In this document: piece by piece, positions 42,735 to 52,315 of the stretch
Position numbering within the stretch: position 1 is the first letter of the stretch
Layout: every line of letters begins with the position of its first letter
From: an uncultured Tenacibaculum sp.
GTDB lineage: Bacteria > Bacteroidota > Bacteroidia > Flavobacteriales > Flavobacteriaceae
Length of the DNA stretch: 64,000 bases
Assembly (NCBI RefSeq): GCF_947504135.1
Contig: NZ_CANNGG010000003.1
Span: 434,001 to 498,000, forward strand
Direction of reading: 5' to 3'
Made by a program: the position numbers and the translations under genes
The notes under the pieces: model-generated
The model's database searches: none
Told to the model about the DNA's origin: nothing
What the model saw: the letters and a program-made list of their open reading frames with translations, nothing else

Positions 42735-44852
42735 TTATTGAATTCCGTAGAAAGAACTCATATTATCTTCAATTTCAGACGCTTTTTTAACCGCCTCATA
42801 CATTTGGAATCCTTTGTTCTGTCTTTCAGCAGCGATACGCTTTCTAAAAGTATCGTAGTTTGGTAATGCTGTTGGCTCTTCTCTCTTTTCAACTACAAAA
42901 GCAAATACACCTTTATCTCCTGCTACGTTTTTAACCACTTCGTTTTCTTTAGCGTTAATCATTGCTCCTACTACTTTAGGCTCAAATCCTACACCAGAAA
43001 TTGTTGGTGATTGTAAGTTTACATCCGTTGCAACTCTTACTGATTGACTTGCAGATTTAGCGATTTCTTCTAAAGTAGCTCCGCTCATCTTATCTTCAAT
43101 CATCTTAGCTTTTCTTTCGTTTGTTAAAATAGGACGAACAGTAGCAATTGCCTTATCAACTGGCATTAAACCTTTAGCTGTTTTAGCTGTTAATACCGCT
43201 ACAATATATCCTCCTTCAACATCAAAGCGCTTGTAGCTTCCTTCTTCAGTTTCTGGTTCAAAAGCCCAAGTAATAATTTGTCTTTCATTACCTACACCTG
43301 GTACGTTTTCATCTAATGACTTTAACCCTACAGCTGGTAATGAACTTAAATTTTTCTCTTTTACAACTTCTTCAAAAGCTTTTCCATTAGCTAATTCTAA
43401 AGCAAATGTTTCTGCATTTTGGAATACTGTATTTTCTGTTTCTTCTGAAGCTTCTATCTTACGTCCAAAAGTAGCTAGTTTAACTACTGGTTGAAAGTTC
43501 TTTTGTCCGTCAATTTTAATTACGTGGAATCCGAATTGAGATTTTACAACTCCCATATCACCTTCTTTTCCGTTGAAAACAAAGTCTCTGAATGATGGCA
43601 CCATTCTGTTGTAAGCAAACCAATCATAAAACCCTCCTTTTTCAGCAGAACCTTGATCTGATGACATTTCTTTAGCTAAATCAGCAAACTTAGATTTATT
43701 TGCTTTTACCACAGCTAATAAACTATCTGCTGTTTGTTTAGCTTCTTCTTCAGTTTGAACAACTGTTGCATCAGCACTTGCAGAACCAATAAAAGGAATT
43801 AAAATATGACTTGCCTGAGCAGAATCTGGTAATTGTTTTACTTCTGTAATTTTAGATAATTTAAAGAATCCAGCATCTTTGTATGGCCCGAATACATCTC
43901 CTTCTTTTCCGTTGAAAATATCCTCTGCTATTACTTGCGGAACCTGAACTTTAAACTTGTAGTTATTATCTAATCCTAAATCAGAATCGTTTTCTTCTAA
44001 AAACTCACTATAATTTGTGGTATTTTTTAATCCTTTAACAGGAGTATTGTTAACTACTGAATCATCAATTAACTTAGCTACATTAGCTTTGATAGCTTCT
44101 TCATCTTCCGACGTAGGCTCTATATTAAACTTTACAAAGTTGATATCTCTTGAAGCTTCAACTTGAAAAGCATCTTGATGTTTGTTAATATAATTTTGAA
44201 CATCACTTTTCTTTAACGTTACTAAACTATCAGCAATAGTTGAATACGGAACGTATACATATTTTCCTGAAACCTTGGTATTCTCAGTTAAGTATTGTGC
44301 TTCTCCTTCCTTTAAAGAAGCTCCTAAACCAGCAGCTACTAATTTATCATACGTTGTTTTTTCTATATTACTTTTTAAGGAAGCCATGTAGTTTTGCCAT
44401 GCGGCCCACTCTTGACCATTTTCTTCCTTTATTGTTGCTAAATGTTCTTTTAACTTATTTTTATCGAAAATACCCGAGGTTAAAAATCTTGGGTCACCTT
44501 GTACAACAGGAGTCTCATATAAAGCATTCATAATATCTGCCTCACCTACAGTAATTCCTGCATCTTCTAATTGTTTTTCGTAAATTTTTTGACGAAGTAA
44601 GTTATTCCAAACCACTTTAGCCGCTTGCATTTCAGAAACGCTATTACCTGTTTGCGTTTTGTAAGCCTCTAAAGCTTCTGCAAACTCCTGACGAGAAATG
44701 GCTTCGCCATTAACTTCACCTATTTCATTTACTTTACTTGCGCTAAAAAAGTCTGATATTGTAGAAGGGTCTAATACAAATGCAAAAAGTGCTAAACCAA
44801 TTACAAGAATTAAGAACATTGAGCGTTCTCTAATTTTCGATAAAATTGCCAT
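42735..44852 (-). CDS. PpiD-like peptidyl-prolyl isomerase/chaperone
   Basis: A single N-terminal membrane anchor (MFLILVIGLALFAFVL) precedes a SurA-N-like chaperone domain and a parvulin domain (QASHILIPF ... FADLAKEMSSDQGSAEKGGFYDWF, FGFHVIKI); a long C-terminal helical part follows. The family assists folding of envelope proteins as they leave the Sec translocon. Length 705 is typical for Bacteroidota PpiD. It is the last gene of the coaX cluster, with a gap of 107 bases that may hold its own promoter. Confidence 0.88.
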   Translation of the reverse strand: MAILSKIRERSMFLILVIGLALFAFVLDPSTISDFFSASKVNEIGEVNGEAISRQEFAEALEAYKTQTGNSVSEMQAAKVVWNNLLRQKIYEKQLEDAGITVGEADIMNALYETPVVQGDPRFLTSGIFDKNKLKEHLATIKEENGQEWAAWQNYMASLKSNIEKTTYDKLVAAGLGASLKEGEAQYLTENTKVSGKYVYVPYSTIADSLVTLKKSDVQNYINKHQDAFQVEASRDINFVKFNIEPTSEDEEAIKANVAKLIDDSVVNNTPVKGLKNTTNYSEFLEENDSDLGLDNNYKFKVQVPQVIAEDIFNGKEGDVFGPYKDAGFFKLSKITEVKQLPDSAQASHILIPFIGSASADATVVQTEEEAKQTADSLLAVVKANKSKFADLAKEMSSDQGSAEKGGFYDWFAYNRMVPSFRDFVFNGKEGDMGVVKSQFGFHVIKIDGQKNFQPVVKLATFGRKIEASEETENTVFQNAETFALELANGKAFEEVVKEKNLSSLPAVGLKSLDENVPGVGNERQIITWAFEPETEEGSYKRFDVEGGYIVAVLTAKTAKGLMPVDKAIATVRPILTNERKAKMIEDKMSGATLEEIAKSASQSVRVATDVNLQSPTISGVGFEPKVVGAMINAKENEVVKNVAGDKGVFAFVVEKREEPTALPNYDTFRKRIAAERQNKGFQMYEAVKKASEIEDNMSSFYGIQ

Positions 44853-44959
44853 ACGTCATTTATTTTATTAACAGTGTGCGAAAATACAATTTCAAAGTAA
44901 ATAATGCAATGTTTTTTTATGCTGTTTTTGAGGGAGTTCTCTAGAGAAATACTGATAAG

Positions 44960-46252
44960 TTAATCTCCTTTATTGATTACCTTAAAGTAAATATCATCAA
45001 TTTTTGTAGCACTTACTTTTAAAATTTTTATTTCAAAGTTTTCAATATGTAAAACTTCGTCTTGCTGAGGAATTGTTTCTGTATAATTTAAGATAAAACC
45101 TCCTAAAGTTTCGTACGCTTCTTCTTTAGGGATATTTAAACCGTATTCTTCATTTAGGTAATCTACTTCTAAGCGTGCTGAAAAACTGTACTCGTATTCT
45201 CCAATTTTTTCTTCTAATAACTGTTGAGTGTCGTGTTCGTCTTCAATCTCTCCAAACAACTCTTCAACAATATCTTCTACAGTAATAATACCTGACGTTC
45301 CTCCGTATTCATCTACAACTACTGCAATGCTTTTACGCTTTTTTATTAGATTGTTAAGAACATCATTTATAATCATAGATTCTGGCACGAATTCTACTGG
45401 TAATAAAATAGATTTAATCGTATTAGGTTTTTTAAACAACTCGAAAGCATTTACATACCCCAAAATATCATCTAATGAATTTTTATAAACCAAAATTTTA
45501 GACAAGCCTGAGTCTATAAACATTTTTTTTAAGTTACTTACAGACTCGTGTAAATCTACAGCTACAATTTCTGTTCTTGGCACCATTATTTCACGTGCTT
45601 TTACCTTGTGAAATTCTAACGCATTTTGGAAGATTTGAATTTCAGAATCTACTTCCTTTTCATCATTACCTGCATCTAATTGTTCAGAAATATAATTCCC
45701 TAATTCTTCTTTACTAAATTCTGTTTGAATTTCGTCTTCTTTTGTTCGGAAAAAAACTCGCAAGCAAAAATCTGAAATTTTAGTAATTACCCATGTAACT
45801 CCGTAAAAAAACACATAAAAAACATAGGCTGGTACAGCAAATAGTTTTAAAATCTCATTTGCGTAAATTCTAAAAATAGCTTTGGGCAAAAACTCTGCAG
45901 TAACTAATATTATTATTGTTGATATAAGTGTTTGTGTAAGTAAACTAACATCAGACAACAGATAGTTTACCACTGTAAAATCTGATGGTAAAAATGATTG
46001 AAACCACCCCATTAACAATTCCCCCATAAAATAACTATACACTACTAAAGCAACATTGTTACCCACTAGCATAGTAGTAATAAATTTCGATGATTTTTCG
46101 GTTAGTTTTGACAAGATTATAGCTACAATACCTTCTCTTTTCTTTTCTAACTCTATATGAAGTTTATTTGCTGAAATAAAGGCTATTTCCATTCCAGAAA
46201 AAAAGGCTGAAAATAGAATAGACACAAAAATAATTACGAGTTCGGGTTGCAT
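44960..46252 (-). CDS. CNNM/CorC-type hemolysin-like membrane protein
   Basis: Residues 1-190 are a DUF21/CNNM transmembrane domain (FSAFFSGMEIAFISANKL, TTMLVGNNVALVVYSYF). A CBS pair follows (REIMVPRTEIVAVDL, KRKSIAVVVDEYGGTSGIITVEDIVEELFGEI) and then a CorC_HlyC domain. Such proteins are linked to Mg and Co transport or resistance. Length 430 is normal. Its start overlaps the stop of the small upstream gene by one base. Confidence 0.88.
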   Translation of the reverse strand: MQPELVIIFVSILFSAFFSGMEIAFISANKLHIELEKKREGIVAIILSKLTEKSSKFITTMLVGNNVALVVYSYFMGELLMGWFQSFLPSDFTVVNYLLSDVSLLTQTLISTIIILVTAEFLPKAIFRIYANEILKLFAVPAYVFYVFFYGVTWVITKISDFCLRVFFRTKEDEIQTEFSKEELGNYISEQLDAGNDEKEVDSEIQIFQNALEFHKVKAREIMVPRTEIVAVDLHESVSNLKKMFIDSGLSKILVYKNSLDDILGYVNAFELFKKPNTIKSILLPVEFVPESMIINDVLNNLIKKRKSIAVVVDEYGGTSGIITVEDIVEELFGEIEDEHDTQQLLEEKIGEYEYSFSARLEVDYLNEEYGLNIPKEEAYETLGGFILNYTETIPQQDEVLHIENFEIKILKVSATKIDDIYFKVINKGD

Positions 46253-46449
46253 TAACGTTGTTTGTTTCTTTCTTGTACTTTTCTTCTAAAGTGTCGTTTA
46301 AAGAAGAAAATTAATATGATAAAGATAGCAAAACCAAACATAATAAATGCTTGCTCTTTATCTGAATTCCATTTTAAGATACCTTCAACAAAAAAGATAA
46401 TTCCTACAACTAGGTATCCGTATTGTAAATATTTCCAAAGTGTGTTCAT
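46252..46449 (-). CDS. Small membrane protein in the lptC cluster
   Basis: The 65-residue protein has two helices (YLQYGYLVVGIIFFVEGIL and AFIMFGFAIFIILIFFF) and a basic tail (KRHFRRKVQERNKQR). One-base overlaps at both ends with lptC and the CNNM gene show tight coupling. I recall homologues at this place in other Flavobacteriaceae, without a known function. Confidence 0.75.
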   Translation of the reverse strand: MNTLWKYLQYGYLVVGIIFFVEGILKWNSDKEQAFIMFGFAIFIILIFFFKRHFRRKVQERNKQR

Positions 46450-47021
46450 TATATATCTTTTTGTATTGTTTCTATATCTCCTGTAATATCTTTAGCCATC
46501 CATTTGGTTAAACCTTCGTTCGACTCAAATCCGTAGCCATTAATTACACTTTCTGGTGTGGTAAAACGAAAACCGTCTTCTGCAAAGAAATAATGCTCTT
46601 CTTGATCCCAAAACAACTGATTGGTTTCTAGTTTTGTTTGTTTTGAGTGATTGGTTATTACTACATTCCCTCTAATTTCAGACACCTTAGTTTTGTCGTA
46701 AGTTAACGCATAATTTCCTGAAATTGTAGTTGAGTCTGTTCCTGTTTTATCAATTGTAATAATTTCTATTCCTTTAGGAAACTCTTTATATGGATGTTCT
46801 TTTCTATTTGAAAAATCATAAAACACAGGGGCTTTGGTTTTGGATGTTACTCTTCCTGAGTCTTTATGAACATGATAAATATCTATAGCAGATCCTACTG
46901 GTAAGTTTTTGTCTGCTAAAAAATCTCGTACTTCCTTTTTTGAGTTCGTACAAGAAAAAAACATTGCTACCAAACAAATGGTAGCAATGTTACTATATGT
47001 ATGTCTTGCTTTTTTAAGCAT
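46449..47021 (-). CDS. lptC: LptC-like LPS export protein, lipoprotein form
   Basis: The signal ends in MFFSC, so this LptC is lipid-anchored and not single-pass. The body shows the LptC/LptA beta-jellyroll pattern (VFYDFSNRKEHPYKEFPKGIEI, SGNYALTYDKTKVSEIRGNVVITN, LETNQLFWDQEEHYFFAEDGFRF). It should sit between LptB2FG and LptA and pass LPS across the periplasm. It lies nine bases after the TPR gene. Confidence 0.85.
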   Translation of the reverse strand: MLKKARHTYSNIATICLVAMFFSCTNSKKEVRDFLADKNLPVGSAIDIYHVHKDSGRVTSKTKAPVFYDFSNRKEHPYKEFPKGIEIITIDKTGTDSTTISGNYALTYDKTKVSEIRGNVVITNHSKQTKLETNQLFWDQEEHYFFAEDGFRFTTPESVINGYGFESNEGLTKWMAKDITGDIETIQKDI

Positions 47022-47030
47022 TACAGTTTA

Positions 47031-48341
47031 TTAAGGTACTCGAACAGTTTCTCCAATCCAACATCCTACTCTATAGCTTGCTCCTGAAGCCAACCCTTTT
47101 TGGAAAACTAATTTTTTAGATGGTACATTCTTTCTGTAACTAGAAATATATCTTCCTGCTCCACATCCTGGATCTACTTGGTTTGCTTTAATTGCTTTAT
47201 TTAGAGCTGCAACATATACCATTCTTTTTTCAAACTCGTCACTACCACAAGAGTTTACACTTCTTTGATATAAACTTGCAATGAATAAATATGCTTTTCC
47301 CATATTAGGGTTGTACTTTAAAGCTTCATAAGCTAATGCTCTAGCTCTACTTCCGCTAGCACTTTGTGCTTCTCTTAATTTATACTTAGCCTTTTTAAAC
47401 GGATCTGTTTCTAAGTCGAATGCTTTCTTTCTCATTTCAGCAGCTCCACTCTTATCTCCATGTTTAGCTAAAACCCCTGCTAAAAAGTTATAAGCGTCTG
47501 CAGATTGAGTTACTTTAGCATATTCGTTAGCTAACTTTTCAAATAAAGGATCAGCTGTACATTCTTTGTTATACATTCTTGACACCGCTCTTTTCAACCA
47601 AACTCCATCAGCCTTCTTTGATTCAAAATCTCTAGAATAAATTGGTATTAACCTTTCACAAGTAGCAATTTTAGAAATTTTAGCATCTAATCCTCCTTCA
47701 ACTTTACCTAATAACCCAGAATTAATCGTATAAGCTCTTAAGTTTCTTTTTTCTCTTGACGTAATTGTTCCTACAGAATCCTTTTGTTGTAGCTTTGCTA
47801 TCTTTTTACTGTAATCTTCTAACTTTTCTTCTACAGATTCCATTACATCATCATAGGTATCAAATACTTTTTGAGGCTCTGTATCTTGGTACTTATCTGC
47901 TATTATTTGGAAATATCTAAAGATATTTTTTACTCCCATGTCTTTTGGAGAGATATCATAAGCCTTTTTTAAGATTTCAAAAACTTCATCATCTGACGCT
48001 AATTTATTTTCACTCAAGAACTCAGCATAATCACTATGTGCTTTTGCAGGATCTTTATCTGGAAAGTTAGCTAACCTTGTTTCATACACCTTTTTGGCTA
48101 AGGCTGGATCTTTCAAGTTTTCTGCAACTTTAGCTCCATACTTATATATATTAATAGATAAACCAGCACAGTTATCTAGTAAATACTCTAGATTAGGTTT
48201 AGCTTGTGTATATTTTTTTGTTGTTACATCTCCTTTAAAAAGATTATACTTAATATGACACTCTTGGCTTGCTTGCGCTTTTGCTCCATTTACGGCTACA
48301 AACAAAAATAATCCTGTAAGTAAATACGTAATTTTTTTCAT
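47031..48341 (-). CDS. Secreted TPR-like protein
   Basis: A signal peptide (YLLTGLFLFVAVNGAKAQ) is followed by degenerate TPR helices (KKYTQAKPNLEYLLDNC, AYNFLAGVLAKHGDKSGAAEMRKKAFD, ALAYEALKYNPNMGKAYLFIASLY) and a conserved end with YRVGCWIGETVRVP. Homologues stand in the same position in related genomes. It is periplasmic by prediction. A link to LPS or outer-membrane assembly is suggested only by its neighbours. Confidence 0.75.
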   Translation of the reverse strand: MKKITYLLTGLFLFVAVNGAKAQASQECHIKYNLFKGDVTTKKYTQAKPNLEYLLDNCAGLSINIYKYGAKVAENLKDPALAKKVYETRLANFPDKDPAKAHSDYAEFLSENKLASDDEVFEILKKAYDISPKDMGVKNIFRYFQIIADKYQDTEPQKVFDTYDDVMESVEEKLEDYSKKIAKLQQKDSVGTITSREKRNLRAYTINSGLLGKVEGGLDAKISKIATCERLIPIYSRDFESKKADGVWLKRAVSRMYNKECTADPLFEKLANEYAKVTQSADAYNFLAGVLAKHGDKSGAAEMRKKAFDLETDPFKKAKYKLREAQSASGSRARALAYEALKYNPNMGKAYLFIASLYQRSVNSCGSDEFEKRMVYVAALNKAIKANQVDPGCGAGRYISSYRKNVPSKKLVFQKGLASGASYRVGCWIGETVRVP

Positions 48342-48356
48342 CGTTCTCAGTTTTTG

Positions 48357-49616
48357 TTAATCTATTTTATTTTTATGGAACCATTTAATACTATTCAAAG
48401 ATAAACTTAATCTTACGTTAAAATAATTCTCTTTTATTAAGTTATTGTTAGTTGTTCCTCTTTGCCCATACTCAAATCCTAAATTAAGATTTGATAATTG
48501 TCTTGGTAATGGCAATCCTAGTCCAACATTTATGCCAAAGTCTTTTACTGGCTCAAAATTATCAGTTGTTTTTACTAACAAACCTGTGTCTTCAAAACGT
48601 AAACCTGCTCTATAGGTAACTCTATCCCAATAACTAGAAATTGAATTTATTTTTGGAATGTAATATCCTCCTATAGAAAATTTACTTGAATCGTCATATT
48701 TGTGAGACTGTCCATCAGTAATAAACACACTATTACTACCTAAAGCACTTTGAGATTGTTGATTTACTCCTACATACCATTTATTCTCCTTCCCTATACC
48801 AAAACCATATACACTTTTCAATGGTACGTTAATATTTCCATTTAAAGGTCTGTTAAACAACTCTGCCTTAATTTTCCCGTCATCATCTGAAACAGAATAC
48901 AATATTTCGTTTCCTTTTACTGATAGATCAGATGATAAGGTAAACGAAGCTCCTGCAAATAACTGTAACTTATTTTTTAGCTCTGTCTTATATTGTGTTC
49001 CTAACTTAAACTGTCCTCCTCTTACATTAAAAGATTCTTCGTGCGAGGTAGCTAACACTACATCTGCTCTTTTATTAAAAACATTATTCTCTATGTTTCC
49101 GAAAACAAAACCTGCTTCAACACCTAACGACAAACCTTTGTATGCGTAAATACCATAGCTCGCATAGATTTTATTAGCTCCTCCTTCACCAGAAAACACA
49201 GTAACATCTTCTGTATTTTCTTTATCTATCAGTGAATATCCTACTGAAGAAAAAGGTTGTAAACCAACCGAAAAACCTGCTTTTTTTCCTACTGGAAAAC
49301 CAAGAGAAATATACCTTAAGCTTGTTGAGTTTCCTGTTTGAGATTCATTTGCTTCTTTTACTGTTAAAAATGTTAGGCTTCCTCCAATTGCATAAGTAGC
49401 TGCCCTTAAATCAGCGTTCGCTGCTGGATTTGTAAAATTTAAGTGATGATTATTTTTCATGGCAACACCAATTCCCCCCATAGAAGCTTGCTCAACTGTT
49501 ACTGCTTCAAAACTCTCTCCTATTCCAAAATAAGAGTATGGTGAAGCACTGTTTCTTTGCGCTAATATTGTTGATGTAGTAAATACAAAAACTCCTAATA
49601 TAAATCTCTTAATCAT
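48357..49616 (-). CDS. FadL/OmpP1-like outer membrane protein
   Basis: A signal peptide (FILGVFVFTTSTILAQ) is followed by SPYSYFGIGESFEAVTVEQASMGGIGVAM and NFTNPAANADLRAATYAIGG, the N-terminal pattern of FadL/OmpP1-like barrels, then alternating beta strands to a C-terminal YFNVRLSLSLN. It probably forms a 14-strand channel for hydrophobic compounds, or a structural barrel. It overlaps the end of coaX by eight bases. Confidence 0.75.
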   Translation of the reverse strand: MIKRFILGVFVFTTSTILAQRNSASPYSYFGIGESFEAVTVEQASMGGIGVAMKNNHHLNFTNPAANADLRAATYAIGGSLTFLTVKEANESQTGNSTSLRYISLGFPVGKKAGFSVGLQPFSSVGYSLIDKENTEDVTVFSGEGGANKIYASYGIYAYKGLSLGVEAGFVFGNIENNVFNKRADVVLATSHEESFNVRGGQFKLGTQYKTELKNKLQLFAGASFTLSSDLSVKGNEILYSVSDDDGKIKAELFNRPLNGNINVPLKSVYGFGIGKENKWYVGVNQQSQSALGSNSVFITDGQSHKYDDSSKFSIGGYYIPKINSISSYWDRVTYRAGLRFEDTGLLVKTTDNFEPVKDFGINVGLGLPLPRQLSNLNLGFEYGQRGTTNNNLIKENYFNVRLSLSLNSIKWFHKNKID

Positions 49617-50340
49617 TCGCTAAGTTGTGTATCAAAATAGTATGTAATCCTTCCAAAACAAAATTTGGATGGGCAAATATGACACTTTTTAATTGTTTTG
49701 ACAAAAAATATGTGTCTCCTCCTGTTAAAACTACTGTTAAATCTGAATACTTTTTTTGATATTGCTTAATTATTCCGTCAATTTCTTTACAAACTCCATT
49801 AATAACCCCCGAATGTATTGAAGTATTAGTATCAACTCCTATAAAACTTTCAAGTTTACTCGGTTCTAATAAGGGTAATTTAGCCGTAAAATTATGTAAT
49901 GCTTTGTACCTCATTTTAATACCTGGTGAGATTGCACCTCCTAAATACTCACCCTCTTTTGTAATAAAATCATATGTAATACAAGTTCCTGCATCAATAA
50001 CCAATACGTTTTTGTTAGGATACTTGTTAACCGCGGCAGAAGCTAATGCAATTCTATCTACTCCTAATGTCTTAGGGGTTTTATAATTGTTTTTAAACGG
50101 AACGTTTGTAGTAGAATCTAAAAAAATCGGGTTTAAAAGTTCTGCTATTTCTTGCCTTTCTTCTTCTGTAAAATGGGCTACGGATGATACAATACTACTA
50201 GTAATTGAAAAATTTAAAATTATTTTTTTTACTTCTGAAAGTATTTCTGCTTTATCAAAAACAAAAAATTCTTTAGTAGTATCTAATTCAAAAACAGCTA
50301 CTTTAACTCTTGTATTGCCTACATCAATAATTAGGTTCAT
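49609..50340 (-). CDS. coaX: Type III pantothenate kinase
   Basis: The ASKHA-fold motifs are present: IIDVGNTRVKVAVFE (phosphate 1), TLGVDRIALASAA, VIDAGTCITYDFI and GGAISPGIKMRYKALHNFTAKLPLL, then VVLTGGD. It starts coenzyme A synthesis by phosphorylating pantothenate. Length 243 is normal. It heads the seven-gene minus-strand cluster that continues to ppiD. Confidence 0.93.
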   Translation of the reverse strand: MNLIIDVGNTRVKVAVFELDTTKEFFVFDKAEILSEVKKIILNFSITSSIVSSVAHFTEEERQEIAELLNPIFLDSTTNVPFKNNYKTPKTLGVDRIALASAAVNKYPNKNVLVIDAGTCITYDFITKEGEYLGGAISPGIKMRYKALHNFTAKLPLLEPSKLESFIGVDTNTSIHSGVINGVCKEIDGIIKQYQKKYSDLTVVLTGGDTYFLSKQLKSVIFAHPNFVLEGLHTILIHNLAND

Positions 50341-50394
50341 ATTTCATTTCTTAGAGCTTGTAAATTTACGGTACATTTTTTTAAAGTTTTTACT

Positions 50395-50424
50395 TTGTAT
50401 AATTAAAAAACGATTGTATATTTG
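50395..50424 (+). promoter_or_regulatory. tRNA-Phe promoter
   Basis: TTG at 50395-50397, spacer of exactly 19 bases, TATATTTG at 50417-50424: the best Bacteroidota promoter in the window. The tRNA begins 25 bases after the box. Confidence 0.85.
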
Positions 50425-50449
50425 CATCCGCTTAACGAAAGTAGCAACT

Positions 50450-50522
50450 GGTGCCTTAGCTCAGTTGGTAGAGCAAAGGACTGAAAATCCTTGTGTCCCT
50501 GGTTCGATTCCTGGAGGCACCA
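50450..50522 (+). tRNA. tRNA-Phe (GAA), copy 1
   Basis: Acceptor arms GGTGCCT / AGGCACC, D arm GCTCAGTTGGTAGAGC, anticodon stem AAGGA / TCCTT with loop CTGAAAA giving GAA at 50483-50485, and T arm CCTGGTTCGATTCCTGG. Discriminator A; CCA is not encoded. A frame of 163 codons drawn across it is a shadow. Confidence 0.95.
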
Positions 50523-50525
50523 CAA

Positions 50526-50560
50526 TAAAACTCGTAGCGCATGTTACGAGTTTTATTTTA
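50526..50560 (+). terminator. Hairpin between tRNA genes
   Basis: AAAACTCGTA / TACGAGTTTT around an eight-base loop, then TTTTATTTT. It may separate the two tRNAs or aid processing. Confidence 0.75.
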
Positions 50561-50587
50561 AAGATGTTACTTTTTTAAGCTATGACT

Positions 50588-50660
50588 GGTGCCTTAGCTC
50601 AGTTGGTAGAGCAAAGGACTGAAAATCCTTGTGTCCCTGGTTCGATTCCTGGAGGCACCA
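50588..50660 (+). tRNA. tRNA-Phe (GAA), copy 2
   Basis: All 73 bases are identical to copy 1, with anticodon GAA at 50621-50623. The identity extends two bases upstream (CT). No separate TAnnTTTG box is evident in the gap, so it probably depends on the first promoter in spite of the hairpin. Confidence 0.95.
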
Positions 50661-50664
50661 CGAT

Positions 50665-50697
50665 AAAAACCCGAACAAATTTGTTCGGGTTTTTTAG
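50665..50697 (+). terminator. tRNA unit terminator
   Basis: AACCCGAACAAA / TTTGTTCGGGTT, almost without a loop, followed by TTTTTT. Confidence 0.88.
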
Positions 50698-50704
50698 TTT
50701 TAAA

Positions 50705-50738
50705 AACAACAACTCGATAAATAATCGAGTCGTTTTTA
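50705..50738 (-). terminator. Terminator of the EEP-family gene
   Basis: AACAACTCGAT / ATCGAGTCGTT around AAATA, one mismatch; a T run follows on the minus strand. It lies directly after the stop of the minus-strand gene. Confidence 0.7.
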
Positions 50739-50739
50739 T

Positions 50740-51717
50740 TTATTTCAATTTGAACCTCATCTCTATTGGATAATGGTCAGATGCTTCTCCAAATTCATTT
50801 AATACTTTCCCTTCAATATATTCAATCGTATTTTCTGTGTAAAAAATATAATCGATACGTTCTACGGGATTTTTAGTATCAAATGTGTTTTCAGGGTTTT
50901 CAGAAGAAAATGCTGCGTTCCCAACTCCTTCGATCGAAAATATTTTTTGAATAATAGCTTCGTTGTCTCTTGCTTTTGAGTTAAAATCACCCAATAAAAT
51001 AGTTGGGTACATTGTTTTATAACTATTGAAAAGATTCAATACGTACACAAATTGACGTACTCGTGTTGTTTTATTAAAAGCTTCTAAGTGTAGATTTATA
51101 ACAATCACTTCTTTTCCTTCTAAAATAACTTTTACCACCTGCACCAATCTATCTAAATACAACGCATCTCTATAAAAAGGGTTGTCTGCCACACGCTCTA
51201 ACACAATTCGTTGGTAATCCTTCAATTCATACTTACTTAAAATGGATTGTCCTGACACAATTTTACCAAAGTGCATGCTTGGTGGCCAATAAGGAAAAGG
51301 AACGTAATGTTCATCCCAATTTATACCTCTTGCCACATAGTTATATCCTAATTTAGCGATCTCTTCTTCCTGATTTACTTCATACGATCTCGCTGCATTA
51401 TAATCAATTTCTTGAAAAGCTAATATATCAGGATTTACTTTTTGAATTTCAGTAAGCACCTTTTTCATGTTAGAATCGAACAATTCTTTTGGCTTTGCTA
51501 TTGCTCGGTTATTTGTCATTCCGCTTAAATATCCAATATTGTAAGTTACAATGCTGTAAACAGAATCATTATCAGTTGCTGTATCATAGTTATGTGTAAT
51601 AATTTTAGCATACTCTGCTTCATCCATTGTTGGTGAAGAAGCCCAGAAAAAAAACACTATAACCAAACCAACTACTAACAATAAAATCCTTAAAACAATT
51701 CTAAAAATTAACTTCAT
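50740..51717 (-). CDS. Endonuclease/exonuclease/phosphatase (EEP) family membrane-anchored protein
   Basis: One N-terminal helix (LRILLLVVGLVIVFFFWA) anchors an EEP domain: VTYNIGYLSG, ILAFQEIDYNAARS (metal Glu), LLGDFNSKARDNE (catalytic Asp and Asn), and RIDYIFYTEN with the final SDHYPIEM carrying Asp and His. Members cut DNA or dephosphorylate lipids and sugars. Location in the membrane suggests a phosphodiesterase of envelope substrates, not DNA repair. Length 325 fits. Confidence 0.85.
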   Translation of the reverse strand: MKLIFRIVLRILLLVVGLVIVFFFWASSPTMDEAEYAKIITHNYDTATDNDSVYSIVTYNIGYLSGMTNNRAIAKPKELFDSNMKKVLTEIQKVNPDILAFQEIDYNAARSYEVNQEEEIAKLGYNYVARGINWDEHYVPFPYWPPSMHFGKIVSGQSILSKYELKDYQRIVLERVADNPFYRDALYLDRLVQVVKVILEGKEVIVINLHLEAFNKTTRVRQFVYVLNLFNSYKTMYPTILLGDFNSKARDNEAIIQKIFSIEGVGNAAFSSENPENTFDTKNPVERIDYIFYTENTIEYIEGKVLNEFGEASDHYPIEMRFKLK

Positions 51718-51820
51718 CTAAATAAAAAAAATGTTAAAAATACTTCCAAATTTAAACTTTTTTAAAGCTGAATGGTCTTAGAGATGTAAATAATTACAAA
51801 AAAATTAAAACTTAATAAAC

Positions 51821-52285
51821 ATGAAGAAATTACTAACAGTATTGGTTTTAACGGTTGGGTTCACCGTTACTACGCAAGCACAAAGAGGAGATAAAGGTAA
51901 ACGTGAACAATTGTCTGTAGAGCAACAAACAGAGCTAGAAGTTAAAAAAATGACGTTGAAGTTAGATTTAACTGAAGCTCAACAAAATCAAATAAAACCT
52001 TTAATAGCTAAAAAAGTAGCTGACAGAAAAAAAATATGGGCTAAAAGAAAGGCTATGAAACAAAGTGGTAAAAAGGCTACAACTGATGAACGTTATGCTA
52101 TGAAAAGTAAAATGTTGGATAAACAAATTGCACACAAAGCTGAAATGAAACGTATTTTAAATGAGCAACAATATGAACGTTATGAGAAAATGACTGCAAG
52201 AAAAATGAAAAGACATAAAAAGAAAGGTGCTCATAAAAAATTTGGAAAAGGAAAACACCATAAAAAGCATCAAGAGGAAAAGTAA
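51821..52285 (+). CDS. Secreted basic Spy-like protein
   Basis: A signal peptide (LLTVLVLTVGFTVTTQAQ) precedes a helical protein with LDLTEAQQNQIKPLIAKKVADRKKIWAKRKAM and ILNEQQYERYEKMTARK, the pattern of Spy/CpxP-type or DUF4890-type periplasmic proteins (L-x-L-T-x-x-Q). The tail after residue 125 is Lys and His rich (GAHKKFGKGKHHKKHQ), which could bind metal or polyanions. It stands alone with a terminator. Confidence 0.65.
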   Translation: MKKLLTVLVLTVGFTVTTQAQRGDKGKREQLSVEQQTELEVKKMTLKLDLTEAQQNQIKPLIAKKVADRKKIWAKRKAMKQSGKKATTDERYAMKSKMLDKQIAHKAEMKRILNEQQYERYEKMTARKMKRHKKKGAHKKFGKGKHHKKHQEEK

Positions 52286-52315
52286 GCTTAACCTCTTAGT
52301 AGATTAGTTTTTGAT

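Noticed and set aside
50087..50578. Open frame of 163 codons on the plus strand
   Set aside because: It runs antisense through coaX and across the tRNA-Phe gene; it has no sensible protein character.
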